DNA from: Grammothele lineata
Taxonomy: Eukaryota; Basidiomycota; Agaricomycetes; Polyporales; Polyporaceae
Reading direction: 5' to 3'
Length of the DNA: 64,000 nt
NCBI GenBank assembly: GCA_002150815.3
Contig: NDFF03000043.1
Coordinates: forward strand, 186,001 to 250,000
This document shows, piece after piece, positions 38,298 to 49,077 of the stretch (positions within the stretch are counted from its first letter, which is position 1; each line of letters starts with the position of its first letter). Both the position numbers and the translations under genes were made by a program. Under the pieces are notes generated by a model that was not told the origin of the DNA, made no database searches, and saw only the letters and a list, made by a program, of their open reading frames with translations.

Positions 38298-40390
38298 TCA
38301 CGGAACTGAATGCAGCTGTTCCTTCCGGATGATTTGGGAGAAGATCTCCAAAGCGGCTGCAGGTTGGAAGGCGGGCTACAGAGGTCATCAATCAGCTTTC
38401 CGGACCCAGGGTTGACCAAGGAGGCTGAACGACGTACGACTTCGTGACCAGCTTGGTAGACTCGCCTGCAGAACATGTGAACTCGATGAGCATATTGATG
38501 GGGACGGAGGCGTTTGGCGAACTGGGAGGACGTACGCGAATGTGAAGTTGTCGACGTTCTGAATCGCCGCGACTGCGTCTCCGTTGATAGTCATGTTCGT
38601 GAACGGCGTTTTGCGCAGCCTCTTGCGTCCATACCAGTCCATCTCCAGGACAGAAGCGTGCCCACCTAGCCAGTTGCAGCTGCAGAGTGTTCGTTCAATG
38701 ATCAAACCTCCCAATCATAAAGTTGAAGGTCCTCACTTAATATCTGCGTCTCCAGCCTTTATCCGACGATTCCCATGAGTTCACGCCAAACACCATCCCA
38801 TCCACTCAAGAACACTCACCCACACCAAGATCTTCAATCCCTTATCCGCGAGCTTCGCCAGCTCCGGAACAAACGAGCGCGCGTCGTCGCCCGTCCGCGA
38901 GAACTGGTCGTCGACCGGGTCCGAGCACTCGCTGTAGCGCACCTCCGCGCCAATCTTTTTCATGATGGTCGCGTTGCGCAGGAAGTGCACGTAGAACTCG
39001 GGCGGGAAGGGGTTCGGGGAGTCGTCGCTCTGCCGGAGGTCGTCGAAGTCGCGCCCGATCGTAGCTGGCTCGAGGACGTTCACGATCTGTGTGCAGCAGG
39101 AACACGATCAGTGTATGCGTCAGTATACAACTTGGCAGGGAAGGTATCGTGGGACGACGACGTACGCAAAAGTCGTCTCCCGTACTGCAGAGGTCGTTGC
39201 TCTTGGGAGTTTCTCCCGCCGCGTAACATGCGAGCATCTGGTCCTTACAGCCCCCAGGTTCGTAGAAAGACTTGTTCATCGCGGCCAGGGTAGTGTCGTT
39301 CTGCAGTTGACCATAGCCAGGCGCGAACGTCGAGAAATCGACATACGCCTTGTAGTGCAGGAGCGGGTCGAACCAGCCACTGTGATCCACAGGTCAGCTC
39401 CGAAGACAGCGGAGGGCCTTTCAACGTGGACGGCTTACTTGTTGATCATTAGCGCGCTGACCGTGATTAGTTCGCCGTCAAGAGTGCCAGCCTTAATTCG
39501 GTCGTTCTGCTGGTCGAAGAACGACACGAATTCAGGCCCGTAGTGGCCGCCATAGCTCTCCGTCGTGAAGATGAACCTGTAGCGTTCCCGGATGAGCTCT
39601 TCTTCGCGGATGCTATCCCAGTGCTCCTAACGTACTCTCGGCTCTGGTACTTCGCGAACTCTTCGCTCTCGAAGAGGACCTGGAACGCGGTCCATATGGG
39701 AGGTGCAGCGGCGAAGGTGCTGTTCACGTCGACCGTGCCAAAGGAGAACCCGGTGCCGACGGGCTGATCAATGTAGATCACTGTGGCAGATTGTAAGATG
39801 CGCAGAGAAAAGCGAAGGCAGGCCCTTACTGTTACTTATGTTGTTCCAGCTAAAGGGGTTGAGTACCGTCGTTTGTCCGTCAGCCTCGACTTGGCATGGG
39901 CCATGTTCTTTCTCGATAGTCAGACTTTCCCCCTGCATCTCGCGGAATGCCTCGAACAAATACCTTGGAACAGCCCGATCATGGACGAACATCCTGGGCC
40001 GCCGTTGATCCTGGGATGATGTGCCCGTCTCAAAAGGTGTCCGCCCAGATGCAGGATCTCAACTCACCATAGAGTGAAAGGAGCTGTCTCCGGGTTCTCT
40101 CGTGCTTCGAAGAACCAGAACCACTACACGGGAAATGGTGAACAAAAGCCCTGTAGAAGTAACGCAACGCACTACGACGGACTCACCATAGACATGTTCG
40201 TCCCAACGTCCACATACCCCGACAGCTGCTCCACCCCCGGCGTAGTCTCACATACCCCCGAGTCGCGGACGAACCTGAGCTTCGTCTCATCCCGTTTCGA
40301 CGAGCTGAACTCCGCCCAGGACGCAGTCGCCAAACTGAGAGCAGCCGCGAACGCAGTCGCAGCGAATGCTCGCGGAGCGGAGAGACGCAT
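38298..40390 (-). CDS. Secreted serine carboxypeptidase (S10), upstream copy
   Basis: Twelve exons: 40390-40187, 40123-40068, 40010-39964, 39907-39830, 39780-39636, 39576-39439, 39379-39166, 39086-38820, 38756-38737, 38679-38536, 38465-38438 and 38375-38298, giving 472 aa. Exons 2-12 have exactly the same lengths as in the neighbouring copy (56, 47, 78, 145, 138, 214, 267, 20, 144, 28 and 78 nt). Signal peptide MRLSAPRAFAATAFAAALSL; catalytic Ser184 in ESYGGHYGPEF; Asp in GDADINCNW; His445 in AGHEV. Residues W-I-N-G replace W-L-N-G before the GPGCSS loop. All catalytic residues are kept, so both copies are probably active enzymes. The N-terminal 40 residues differ most, suggesting divergence of targeting or propeptide. 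Confidence 0.93.
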
Positions 40391-40445
40391 GGCTCAGGCT
40401 GGACTGAAGAACCGCCAGTGGAGGGCCGACGAGAAAGCAGGAGCA

Positions 40446-40453
40446 TCTTATAT
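40446..40453 (-). promoter_or_regulatory. TATA box
   Basis: AATATAAG on the minus strand lies about 60 bases upstream of ATG 40390 of the upstream carboxypeptidase copy, at the same relative place as the TATA box of its paralogue. Confidence 0.5.
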
Positions 40454-40762
40454 TGCTGTCCTTAGGGGTGTTTGTTCCGCCTGATACCGGATCCTTGCAT
40501 GCCTTCTTCGAAGACACATACCGCATGGTGTGGCATGGTAAGGCGTTATCGGAAGCGCAGTGGAGGGGTCGTGTGGACGAGCTGCGTTCACTGTATTACG
40601 CTAGAAGCGTCTGATTCGTTGTGAACGGGATATTATATGCGAAGAGTAATTCATGAAGGTGTGAGCAGAATAAGGAAGAGTTCCAGCGGAGGGAGGACTT
40701 CAAATGGGCGTGCAGCTATACTATACATATATATAAGCTTGCTACTATCCCGATGTATTATT

Positions 40763-40844
40763 GGCCGCCTGGCGTAATGGCAACGCGTCTGACTACGAAT
40801 AGTGGTGAATCAGGAGATTGCAGGTTCGACCCCTGCGGTGGTCA
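40763..40844 (+). tRNA. tRNA-Arg (anticodon ACG) with short intron
   Basis: The acceptor stem GGCCGCC pairs with GGTGGTC with two G-U pairs. The A-box region is TGGCGTAATGG, and the T arm is GCAGG-TTCGACC-CCTGC. The anticodon stem TCTGA/TCAGG closes a CTACGAA loop once about 10 bases just 3' of the anticodon (around 40800-40809) are removed. This is the canonical nuclear tRNA intron site. The predicted anticodon is ACG. The 3' side is followed by a Pol III terminator. Confidence 0.85.
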
Positions 40845-40866
40845 ATCTTGCAATATTGATACAGGC

Positions 40867-40871
40867 TTTTT
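40867..40871 (+). terminator. Pol III terminator of tRNA-Arg
   Basis: A TTTTT run lies 23 bases past the tRNA-Arg 3' end. Confidence 0.6.
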
Positions 40872-41468
40872 GAAGATTGGCTGCTTAACATTCTTGTAGC
40901 TGTAATTAATCAATCCATAGAATAGAGTGTATCTGCAGCAGCTCGAGCCTCGAGTGGATACGTAACAAATGAGAGTTCTGATAGCTCTTGATGGCACTCC
41001 ACGAGTCCACTAAGTTTCAGATAATATGGCGTTCTGCTGTGTAGCCTGCCATCTGGGGTCCTATAGTGCGGCATGTGAGAGCATCGCGCTTTGCCTCATC
41101 GTGGTGCCAGCTGTTCTCGGGGTCTTTGCGTCACAGACACCACCTCGTTTCACACAAAGTCAAGTGGCTCTACTGAGCTTCAGAACAACCCGATCAAGCT
41201 TACTGAAATTTGACGCTCGAGCTGCTGCAAATACACTCCAATACTGCCTTGTCACGCTATTGTGGCCCGAATATAACCGGGGAATTCCAAAAAGACACAT
41301 CAAAATGAAAGGAAAGCATTAGTTTCGCTTGTCCCACCATAGAGAAGAAATTTCACGATGAACGACACCGCTCAGTATTTCGGAGTGAGAGATAACTCAA
41401 CATACACAACCACCCCAATCCCCAATCCCGAAGTCCCCATCCTCGCTGCCCCCCTCCCCTACCCGCCC
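40872..41468. other. Intergenic region
   Basis: About 600 bases of fairly AT-rich sequence between tRNA-Arg and the 3' end of the SFC1 gene. A 98-codon plus-strand frame is present but unsupported. Confidence 0.4.
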
Positions 41469-43245
41469 TCACTCGCTCAATATCCGATCCTCGCTGCTCC
41501 CCTGCAGCGTCTCCATGATCCGCCTTACGCGCTCGTACACGGCGAACACGACCGCCTGGCCCGGCGCGACGCGGAGCACGCGCGGGGTGATGCCCTTGTA
41601 GAACGAGCGCACGCCTTCTTGGCGCCACATGTCCCCCGCGATCGCGGCGATGCGCTGGAACGCGGTTTGGCCGGGGATGGCTTCGGATTTCTGGAGGCCT
41701 GTTTGGAGCGCGTCGGTGAGGTGAATACGCCAACATGGAAGGAGAGAGAGGAAGAGGGGGACGCACGGGTCTTGATGGTGTCGATGGGCGCGTTGGAGAA
41801 AGGGCCCATCGCGCCCGAGATGAGGCCGATGACCATGTGCTGCCACGACGGCAGGTCCGTGAGCTCCGGCTGCATCTTATGTGCGAACTTCTTAAGCTCC
41901 TGGTACGCCGTGAAATTCGCCCCTGCATCATGCATCACTCTCGTCAACGCATGCCCCTCATCACGACGGCTGGCGCGAGACATACCCTGGTTCGTCGCCT
42001 GCCTCAGCGCGGTGAGCGACACGCCGCGGTAGAGCGCGCTGAAGCCCTCCTCGCGGACGATCGCGTACACGGCGTGCCCTGCGTTGCGGTAGCGTGGGGC
42101 CTCGAGCGGGTCTGCGAGTGAGTGCTGCTGCGCCTGCAGCCGGATCTTGACGACCTCCATCGGGGTCACGACCATGACCGCCTCCGTCACGCCCGCCCCG
42201 AGACCCGCTATTCTCACCGATCCCGAATCTAATCAGACACGAACGTCTGAAGAGGAAGAGGAGAGGAGACGCACCAACAAAGATGTTCCCGACGCTCGTC
42301 ACGCCCGTCTGCTTGTCGGCCAGCCACCGCTTGTACGTTTCGAAGCTCGTGAAGCGGATGGCCATCTTGGGCACGATGCCAGAGAGCACCGCCCCGAGGC
42401 CCTTGTAGAGCGCGAGCGGGGTCTCGCGCCGGACGATCATCGCCCCCGTCGCGAGGAACCCCCGGGGTTTCGTCTACGGAGCACAGTAGAACAGTCAGTC
42501 TCGGAAGATGTGGTTGGTAGGAGATGACGTCATAGCAAAGAAGCGGGTCGGCCCCTGGTTCCGTGCTATTCACGTGTGGGATGGCTACAGCCAGGACTGG
42601 GTTGCGACTCTCAACGCTCACGCCCTCCAGGCGCGATGCCAACGACAGCACGATGGTCAACAAACCGGTCTGCCCCTCGCTTGTCCGTGTCAGAATCCAT
42701 CTCGTTTCCGAAAATCACGGCTTCCTATCCCGTGGGCTCGATCGCGGTCACGCGCGCCCTCCCGCCCAAGGTACCAGAGAGGAGACGCGGCATTCCGTTC
42801 TACCTCCGCCTCAATTCCGAGGGGATGTATGCGGGGACGAGGTGCTCGGGAGCGCAGCGGCGGTGAAGGATGCGGCGGCGTGCCGAGTGATGTGCAATGG
42901 GACGAGAAGCAGAGTGGGAACGGTACGGAAAGGGGCAGGAACGCAGGACCAGATGCGGGGGTGTGGGGTGCGGGGTGCGGAGAAGAGGACTCACCCCAGG
43001 AGCACGGCCGGACTTGGAGAGCTGCATGCGGACCTTGATGGTATCGAGCGGCTGGCAGCATAACTGTAGGATAGAACGACGGGTCCCAACAAGGTCAGCA
43101 GGATGAACCTTCGCGGGCCTAACGGAGAGCAGGTGCGGGCCCCGAGAGAGAATCGAGGACGTACGGCTTCCATCGCGCCCGCAATACCTCCAGCGGTCAG
43201 CTGAGTGGCAAATCCTACAGGCTTCTTGTCTCCAGCACGCGACAT
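41469..43245 (-). CDS. SFC1: Mitochondrial succinate/fumarate carrier
   Basis: Six exons (43245-43165, 43063-42995, 42473-42275, 42207-41986, 41922-41767 and 41698-41469) give 318 aa. The ATG lies in CCACCATG. Three mitochondrial-carrier repeats are visible, with signatures PLDTIK, PMEVVK and PIDTIK. Diagnostic blocks of the yeast Sfc1/Acr1 type are LYKGLGAVLSGIVPKMAIRF, GAGVTEAVMVV, SALYRGVSLTALRQATNQG, GPFSNAPIDTIKTRLQ and FYKGITPRVLRVAPGQAV. The protein exchanges cytosolic succinate for mitochondrial fumarate across the inner membrane, linking the glyoxylate cycle and gluconeogenesis. Intron 2 (521 nt) is long and GC-rich; the others are 67-101 nt. No defect is seen. Confidence 0.94.
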
Positions 43246-46200
43246 GGTGGGGGCGCAGGCGGTCTAGCGTCCTGAGAGGCAAAGGATATTCGGCTGGGAG
43301 ACTGAGGTGAAGACGCTAAGTCTTGCGGGTATTGGACGGGACTGGGATGGGTCAGAGGAGGCGATCTGTCCGCGGAGGCGCATTGCGTGAGGTAGAGAGA
43401 GGAAGGAGGAAGTCAGCGTTGGGATCGTACGTTGGCGTCTTATACGGCTGTATGCACGTACGTCCGTAGTGTGGGAAGCGTGCAACGAAGCGCGGTGGGG
43501 TCGCGGGCGAGTATGGGCGTGCGCTGGGTGCGCTGGTTCGGGAGTGTTTAATATGGTTGGGGAGGGTCGGTGCGAGCGGGCGCGGAGGGGCATGATATAG
43601 CTTGAGGAGAGGAGAGCGTGACAGGACGCGGCCAGGAGACGGAGCGAGGGCGAGCGGGCTCGGGGCGGCGCCTGGACAGACTGGCATGTGAATCCCCCGC
43701 GCATCCCCACTCGCGGCGGGTGCGGGGCTCGTCGATTACCCCGCATTTCCTCTCGGTGGCGGCCAAGTGGCAGGCGGGTCCGGGGCAGCGCACCTCACGC
43801 CCTTCCGTCCGCCCCTCTCTAGGCCTCTCTGCGCTCAGCTGCACGCTCGCCCGCGTTCCGCCTGTCCTCCGTCCGCGCCGTGCCTGGGCCGAGAGCGTTC
43901 GCCTCTCCTCAAGGCTGCCACTAGCGTCCAGCCGGACGGCGCTTGAGCGTGGATAGTGACTCGGTGACCATCGCCTTGTCGGCACTTCTATTCCTTGGTC
44001 GTGGAGCTAGAAGGAATCCTGAAGCCCAGTCAGAACTCGCTCTATTGCCAGTCAAACAGATGTATATAGCTCCACGAATAGATCTATATTGACTCGTTTG
44101 GCTGCGTATCTAGAATTTTCTCACATATATATCGTGAAAATCTATTCGCTCTATTCGCGTCGAATTACAGCTACACGGCTCTATACAGAACAATATACAC
44201 ATGTTTACTTCATCTTCTGATTGTTTGGTTGAATGCGAATCTACAGGAATAGAGCCCTTGCACGTGCAGTCCCCGCCCGCCCTCGCGCGCCGCCCGCCCT
44301 CGCGCGCCACACCCTTGCGCGCCACTCGCCTCGCGTCCCCGCGCCCTCGCGCCCTCGCACCCTCGCACCCTCGCGCCCTCGTACACCCTCGCCCACGCGT
44401 CGGCCGTCCTCGCGCCCTGCACCTGCGCCTGCGCCATCCGACGTCGGGACACGCCTTCCCCGTGCAATCCCCTCGCGTCCCACGACCACTCACCGTGTAC
44501 TCGCTCGTTCACCAGTACCTATGCCGCGCCGCGCCACCGTCCGAGTTCTCGCGCCCTTCTTGCCTGCCAGCGTACATTGCCCGTTCGCCTCGCGCCTCTC
44601 CAACGACTACTGGCGTCCCGCGTCCCGCACCACACGATTTGTGCGCGCGCGCGGCGCACACATTAGGCGTCCTGGTACCGCGCCTCGTCAGTTATGTCGA
44701 TCGCGTAGACACTTCCTAGTGGCACTTACCCCGGCTGTCGCCGCCTCATTCTCGTCAGCTGACTTTTGCAGCGCGAAAGCAATGATCACGCACATAATCA
44801 AGAGACGGGCCCAGGAACTCACCTGATGGTACCACGGTCCACAACATTCCCAAGCATATCCAAAACTCCTTAAAAGCTTCTCAGCCAGCTACTGTAGTGG
44901 TAGCTCAAGCGGTGAGTTGATCTCTGCACTGGATCGAATGTTTCACTTGCGCATATACTCACCTGGTTTGCGGAATAAAGGTGCTGGCCGCTAGCAGGCT
45001 GGGTCCCACGGGTGCGCCTGCGCTGGAGTGTCTAGCAGCTGCGTAAAAGGCCTCAGTTAGTGAAGCAATACCGTTTGATTGGGGGGAGAACAAACGAGGC
45101 GGAAGAGCTGAGATGATGGAGTGACAGAGGAAGAGTGCCGCATCCAGCCAAGGCGACAGGCACCGTGACGTCGCGTCTTCGGACGCGTCGGGATCACGTG
45201 AGCGCACAGCCAGGGACTTGTACAAGCCTGTTGATGCACTCACATTTTCATTTGCCCCCGTAGTAGTACAATTGCACTCACAAACCGAAGCGAGAGATAG
45301 AATTACTATGGACACTTGTAGAATTCATGACGTCGACTTGTACGATCGACAGGGACGAAGATGCACAAAACGAGGCAAATAAGCGCTCATGTGGCGTTTA
45401 GATATCTGCGTATAGCTCCGATTGAATTTGTATCACTCTGTTTGGCTGGCAATAGAGCGAGTTTTGACTGGGCCTGAAGTACAGAGGGTCAGGACCACCG
45501 GCATGTGAAATGAGGCGGCTGCATACATACCGCGTGATGCGCCTCCGCTGCTCTTTTCAAGGATAACTGTGCACGAGTGAGTCCATCGGGGCAGCGGTAA
45601 GGACAAGGAGGATTCCGTCCATCGAGGCAAAAGGCAAGTGGTGCGTCTCCAGTGGGCTGAGGTCGCGTATGGGACTCGGCTGGACGCATACGCGACGCAA
45701 TTGGCTCCTTGACATAGGCGCTCACCACGCTCGGGAAATTGCTGCGATCTACAACTTTCAAAACTTCGCCCTTCAGAGCTCTAGACTCAACCTCTGCTTT
45801 CCTCCATGGCATGCACGTAAGTCCAATGTTCACCCCTCCTTCATACCTAATTCCTCACGTATCGAATCCGCGTGTCGTATTCAAGTCTCCACGGACGGCT
45901 CCAGATATGTAACATCCTCCGAAAGAAAAAATCGGTGCGGCCATAACGGCGTCGCGGACACGGAGCCGCTACAGAACCCGGATCCATGGTCTCATTCTGG
46001 AGATTCCTAGAATCATGAGAGGAATGTACTCTTCTCAGGCTGGGAACACCACGAAGAACCCCGGAGAGCGCGCCTCGAACACTTGCGGTTTGCTTGCGGT
46101 GCACTCTTCGATGCTTGTCTCGCGGACTCTTGATATGCCACATGGTCAAAGAAGACAGCGACAAGCACACTCGCAGATATGTACTATCTACGCAAACCTA

Positions 46201-46437
46201 CGGTACGTTTAATGTCAAATCATGAACGATGTCACATTCTCATCGATATTCGACCTGTATCAGGACTCCAGGCGCGACTCCGAGTCGACTATGAAACCCC
46301 TGTCATCAGCACTGGCTTCACGAGTGCCAATGCCCTGTCTCTGGCTTCAAAGTCCTCTGTTGTCTGTACACGACAACTCAGAACGCGCGATCACGTGCCA
46401 GAGCCAGACTGACGCGAGCCGGCTTGGCTTCTCTTCG
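43246..46437. other. 3.2-kb region without a supportable gene
   Basis: Contains the SFC1 promoter, an AT-rich patch near 44.0-44.2 kb that switches abruptly to a C-rich repeat patch at 44.28-44.43 kb, and then unremarkable sequence up to the left inverted repeat of the transposon-like element. Frames up to 197 aa at 44.2-44.8 kb are low-complexity readings of the repeat patch. Confidence 0.4.
44344..44383. repeat. Tandem 8-bp repeat, CCCTCGCR-like
   Basis: Five head-to-tail copies of an 8-base unit, the last copy imperfect, inside a wider C-rich patch (about 44280-44430) with scattered related CCTCGCG words. The unit is not a multiple of three and no coding role is supported. Confidence 0.75.
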
Positions 46438-46510
46438 GCTCTAGTCTGCATCTTATTGACCCCTCGATACCGTAGCTCGAGGTTCGGGGCTTGAAACGCT
46501 CGCTAATCAC
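46438..46510 (+). repeat. Left terminal inverted repeat
   Basis: Seventy-three bases match the reverse complement of 52707-52782 with about 66 of 73 identical positions and one 3-base gap. A 27-base core at 46452-46478 (starting CTTATTGACC, ending GTAGCTC) is perfect. The inner end lies 160 bases from the helicase start codon. Confidence 0.93.
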
Positions 46511-46670
46511 TCGTTTCATCTCCGACACGCGTGGCAAATCTGAACGCGTCGCGAGTGGAGTAAGCGCGCAACGGACGCGCTCCCTACACCCTCCTCCATC
46601 ATGCTACGGCTCGTCTGTGTCTTACAGTAGCCTCTGAATAATTATCTATCTTGCTGGCTTTCCTAATAAC

Positions 46671-48987
46671 ATGCCTCAAGAAAGCCCGCCTACCCCATTT
46701 CACTTCTCGTCTCCTGAAGGCACGGAGCTCTGTCGACGCATAGCAAAGGAGAAGCTCGGTTTCGACCCGCACGATTACTATGTGGTTTCTGGCGTGTGCA
46801 AAGCTCTCGACGGCCTGGACATACTCGCGATCACGCCAACTGGTTCGGGGAAAACCAGCTTTCTCATTGCGTACCTGGCTGTGATTCACGCCATTGCTAC
46901 CAAGCCCAAGATGCGTCCCCCAAACCTGTCGCTGGCTGCATTTCCGAAAAATCCAGTCATGTTAGTTATATGTCCAACAAAATCCCTCGAGAACGATATG
47001 GTACGCGCTCAGGCGGTCATTCGATGTGCTCGCTTAAGCTCACCGAAATTTCTAGGAGCCGAAATTCCGCAAGGCTACGCTTAACGCTGTTGTCATTAAT
47101 CAGGACACAGTCGAGGCAGCGCGCATTCAGGATACGCCGAGCACCCCATGGACTCAAGCTGCGCTGCCTTCTACTAGCGTCGTTCTCCTTGCGCCAGAGC
47201 AATTACAGACGAAGGGATTTGCCGATCTCGTTGCAAAGAACAGTTTTCAAGCTCGCGCTGTCGCAATCGCAGTAGACGAGGTGCACCTCTTGCATAACTG
47301 GGGTACTACCATGTTTCGTCCGGCGTACAAACAAATCGGCTTCGCTCGGGCTAGATTGCGGGCTTCCACAGTCACGTTCGCCCTCACCGCCACACTCCGA
47401 GTCGGCAAACCTACGCAGTCAGTATGCCATTTCCTTGGCTTACACGAGGGAGGATACCATGAAATTCGACGGTCCAATATTCGCCATGATATCCGCATCA
47501 TCTTCCGGCATGTAACCTCGGGTGCACGATCTATAACATTTCCTGAGCTCGACTGGGTTTTAGACGAAGACCGCAGAATTATTGTATTTTGCAGAACAAT
47601 CGCGCTCGGTTTCCGAGTGGCCGTCTACCTCTGGCATCGGGCCGCCAGCCTCCCAGACCGCGCAATGCGTATTCGCCTCTACAATTCGCTTAATTGGCCA
47701 GCATACAACGAATCAACCCTTGGCTTCATGCATAACGACTCCCGGTCACGAGTCACAGTCGCAACCGACACTCTCTCGGTCGGAATCGACGCTGCAGGCA
47801 CTGACGACGTAGTCATCTATGACCATCAGCTGCCGGAGAACTCTGACCGGATCCTACAACAACTTGGCCGAGTTCGTGATGGTGTAGGAAGAAACTCGCG
47901 TGGCATCGTCTATCTGCCCAAAAACGCGGAGGAACAGGCGCAGAAAATCCTCGATTCAGGGGCGGGCATAACGGGCGAACCTGCGAAGAAGAAAGCGAAG
48001 ACAAGCTCTAGCAAGCAGTCCTCTACGTTCGCTCGAGCAGAGATAGACTCCAGCACTGCCCGCCTCGTTCTCGCCAAGTGCAAGATTGCAGAGATCGATC
48101 AGCTATACGCAAACCCTGTAAACGACGAACCGTGCACTTGTGCCGGCTGCCAGCGCTCGCCCCGACCCCCCCGACCTCCAAACTGCCACTGTAGTGGATG
48201 CAAGCCTGAGTCAGACACTGCCGCCGTAGCTGTGACTGCTCTAGGCCAAGACAGAACTGAACAATTGCAGGCACGGGATGGGGATGGGTCGGAGATCCAG
48301 GGGTCTGCAACTGGGTCTACTACTCAGACATCGGACATTGGCAGGTCCGAGTCCTCGGCGCTGCCTGGTGCACGCAGCCGAAAACCGAGGAAGAAGATCA
48401 CCGGTGCATTGCGGAAGCACGCGTACAAAGTTCTCACCAAATTCCGACAGGCGCTGTGGTTCAAGGACGCTTCTCCAGCCTCCAGTCTCCATCCTGCTGA
48501 AGTTTACCTCCCAGAGGTTATAATGAACGTCATTCTGGACGACTTCCCAAGGATTGTAGACGTTGATTCTCTCAGGGTGACCATTATGGACTACAAGTAT
48601 CTCCGGGGGCATCTACCCGGGCTACTGCAAGTTATTGAACAGCTACGAAAAGATTTCGAAACAATACGCGAGGAGGAGAAGCGGAAACGAGCAGTAAAGC
48701 GAGCTGAAAAGAAGGCTGCGGAGGCAGTGGCCGCGCAAAGGCAAGCTGCATCTGAGCCAGTCCCTGGAGAGTCTGCGGACGTTTATAGTGGCGGCTCGGG
48801 GGGCGAGGTGGTGTCGGATGGGGATGATACGGGAGATGGAGAAACAGGAAGCTCCTCGGAGTCGGCAGAGTCAGACGCTTATGGTGAGATCAACGACAGG
48901 GAGTTGCAGCCTGCGGAGCCGGAGAATATAGCTCGCATTACTATTCGTATACCAGGCGGGCGCATGCAGCCACAAAGCACAGCCTGA
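46671..48987 (+). CDS. RecQ-like DEVH-box DNA helicase of the TIR element
   Basis: Two exons (46671-47000 and 47056-48987; intron 55 nt) give about 753 aa. Superfamily 2 motifs are in order: Walker A TPTGSGKT (about residue 60), ICPTKSLENDM, LLAPEQL, DEVHLLHNWG (about 185, where RecQ has DEAH...WG), FALTATL, IVFCRT, VATDTLSVGID and QQLGRVRDG as motif VI. Next comes a paired cysteine cluster, CTCAGC and CHCSGC about 11 residues apart, likely binding zinc. A C-terminal region has a Lys/Glu-rich coiled coil and an acidic end. It lacks obvious HRDC or RQC domains. RecQ enzymes unwind DNA 3'-5'; here the gene is enclosed with a DUF6589 gene by inverted repeats, so a role in element replication or excision is inferred. 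All helicase motifs look intact. Confidence 0.88.
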
Positions 48988-49077
48988 GGTTGAAGCCGCA
49001 GGAACTTGAAGCTTCATTGCTGACATCATGTATATAGTACTAGAGCGATAGCTTGAATAGCGGTACTATACGAAGAA

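Noticed and set aside
44201..44826. Overlapping plus-strand frames of 172 and 197 aa
   Set aside because: They are low-complexity Arg/Pro/Ala readings of a C-rich repeat patch in two frames, with no family features.
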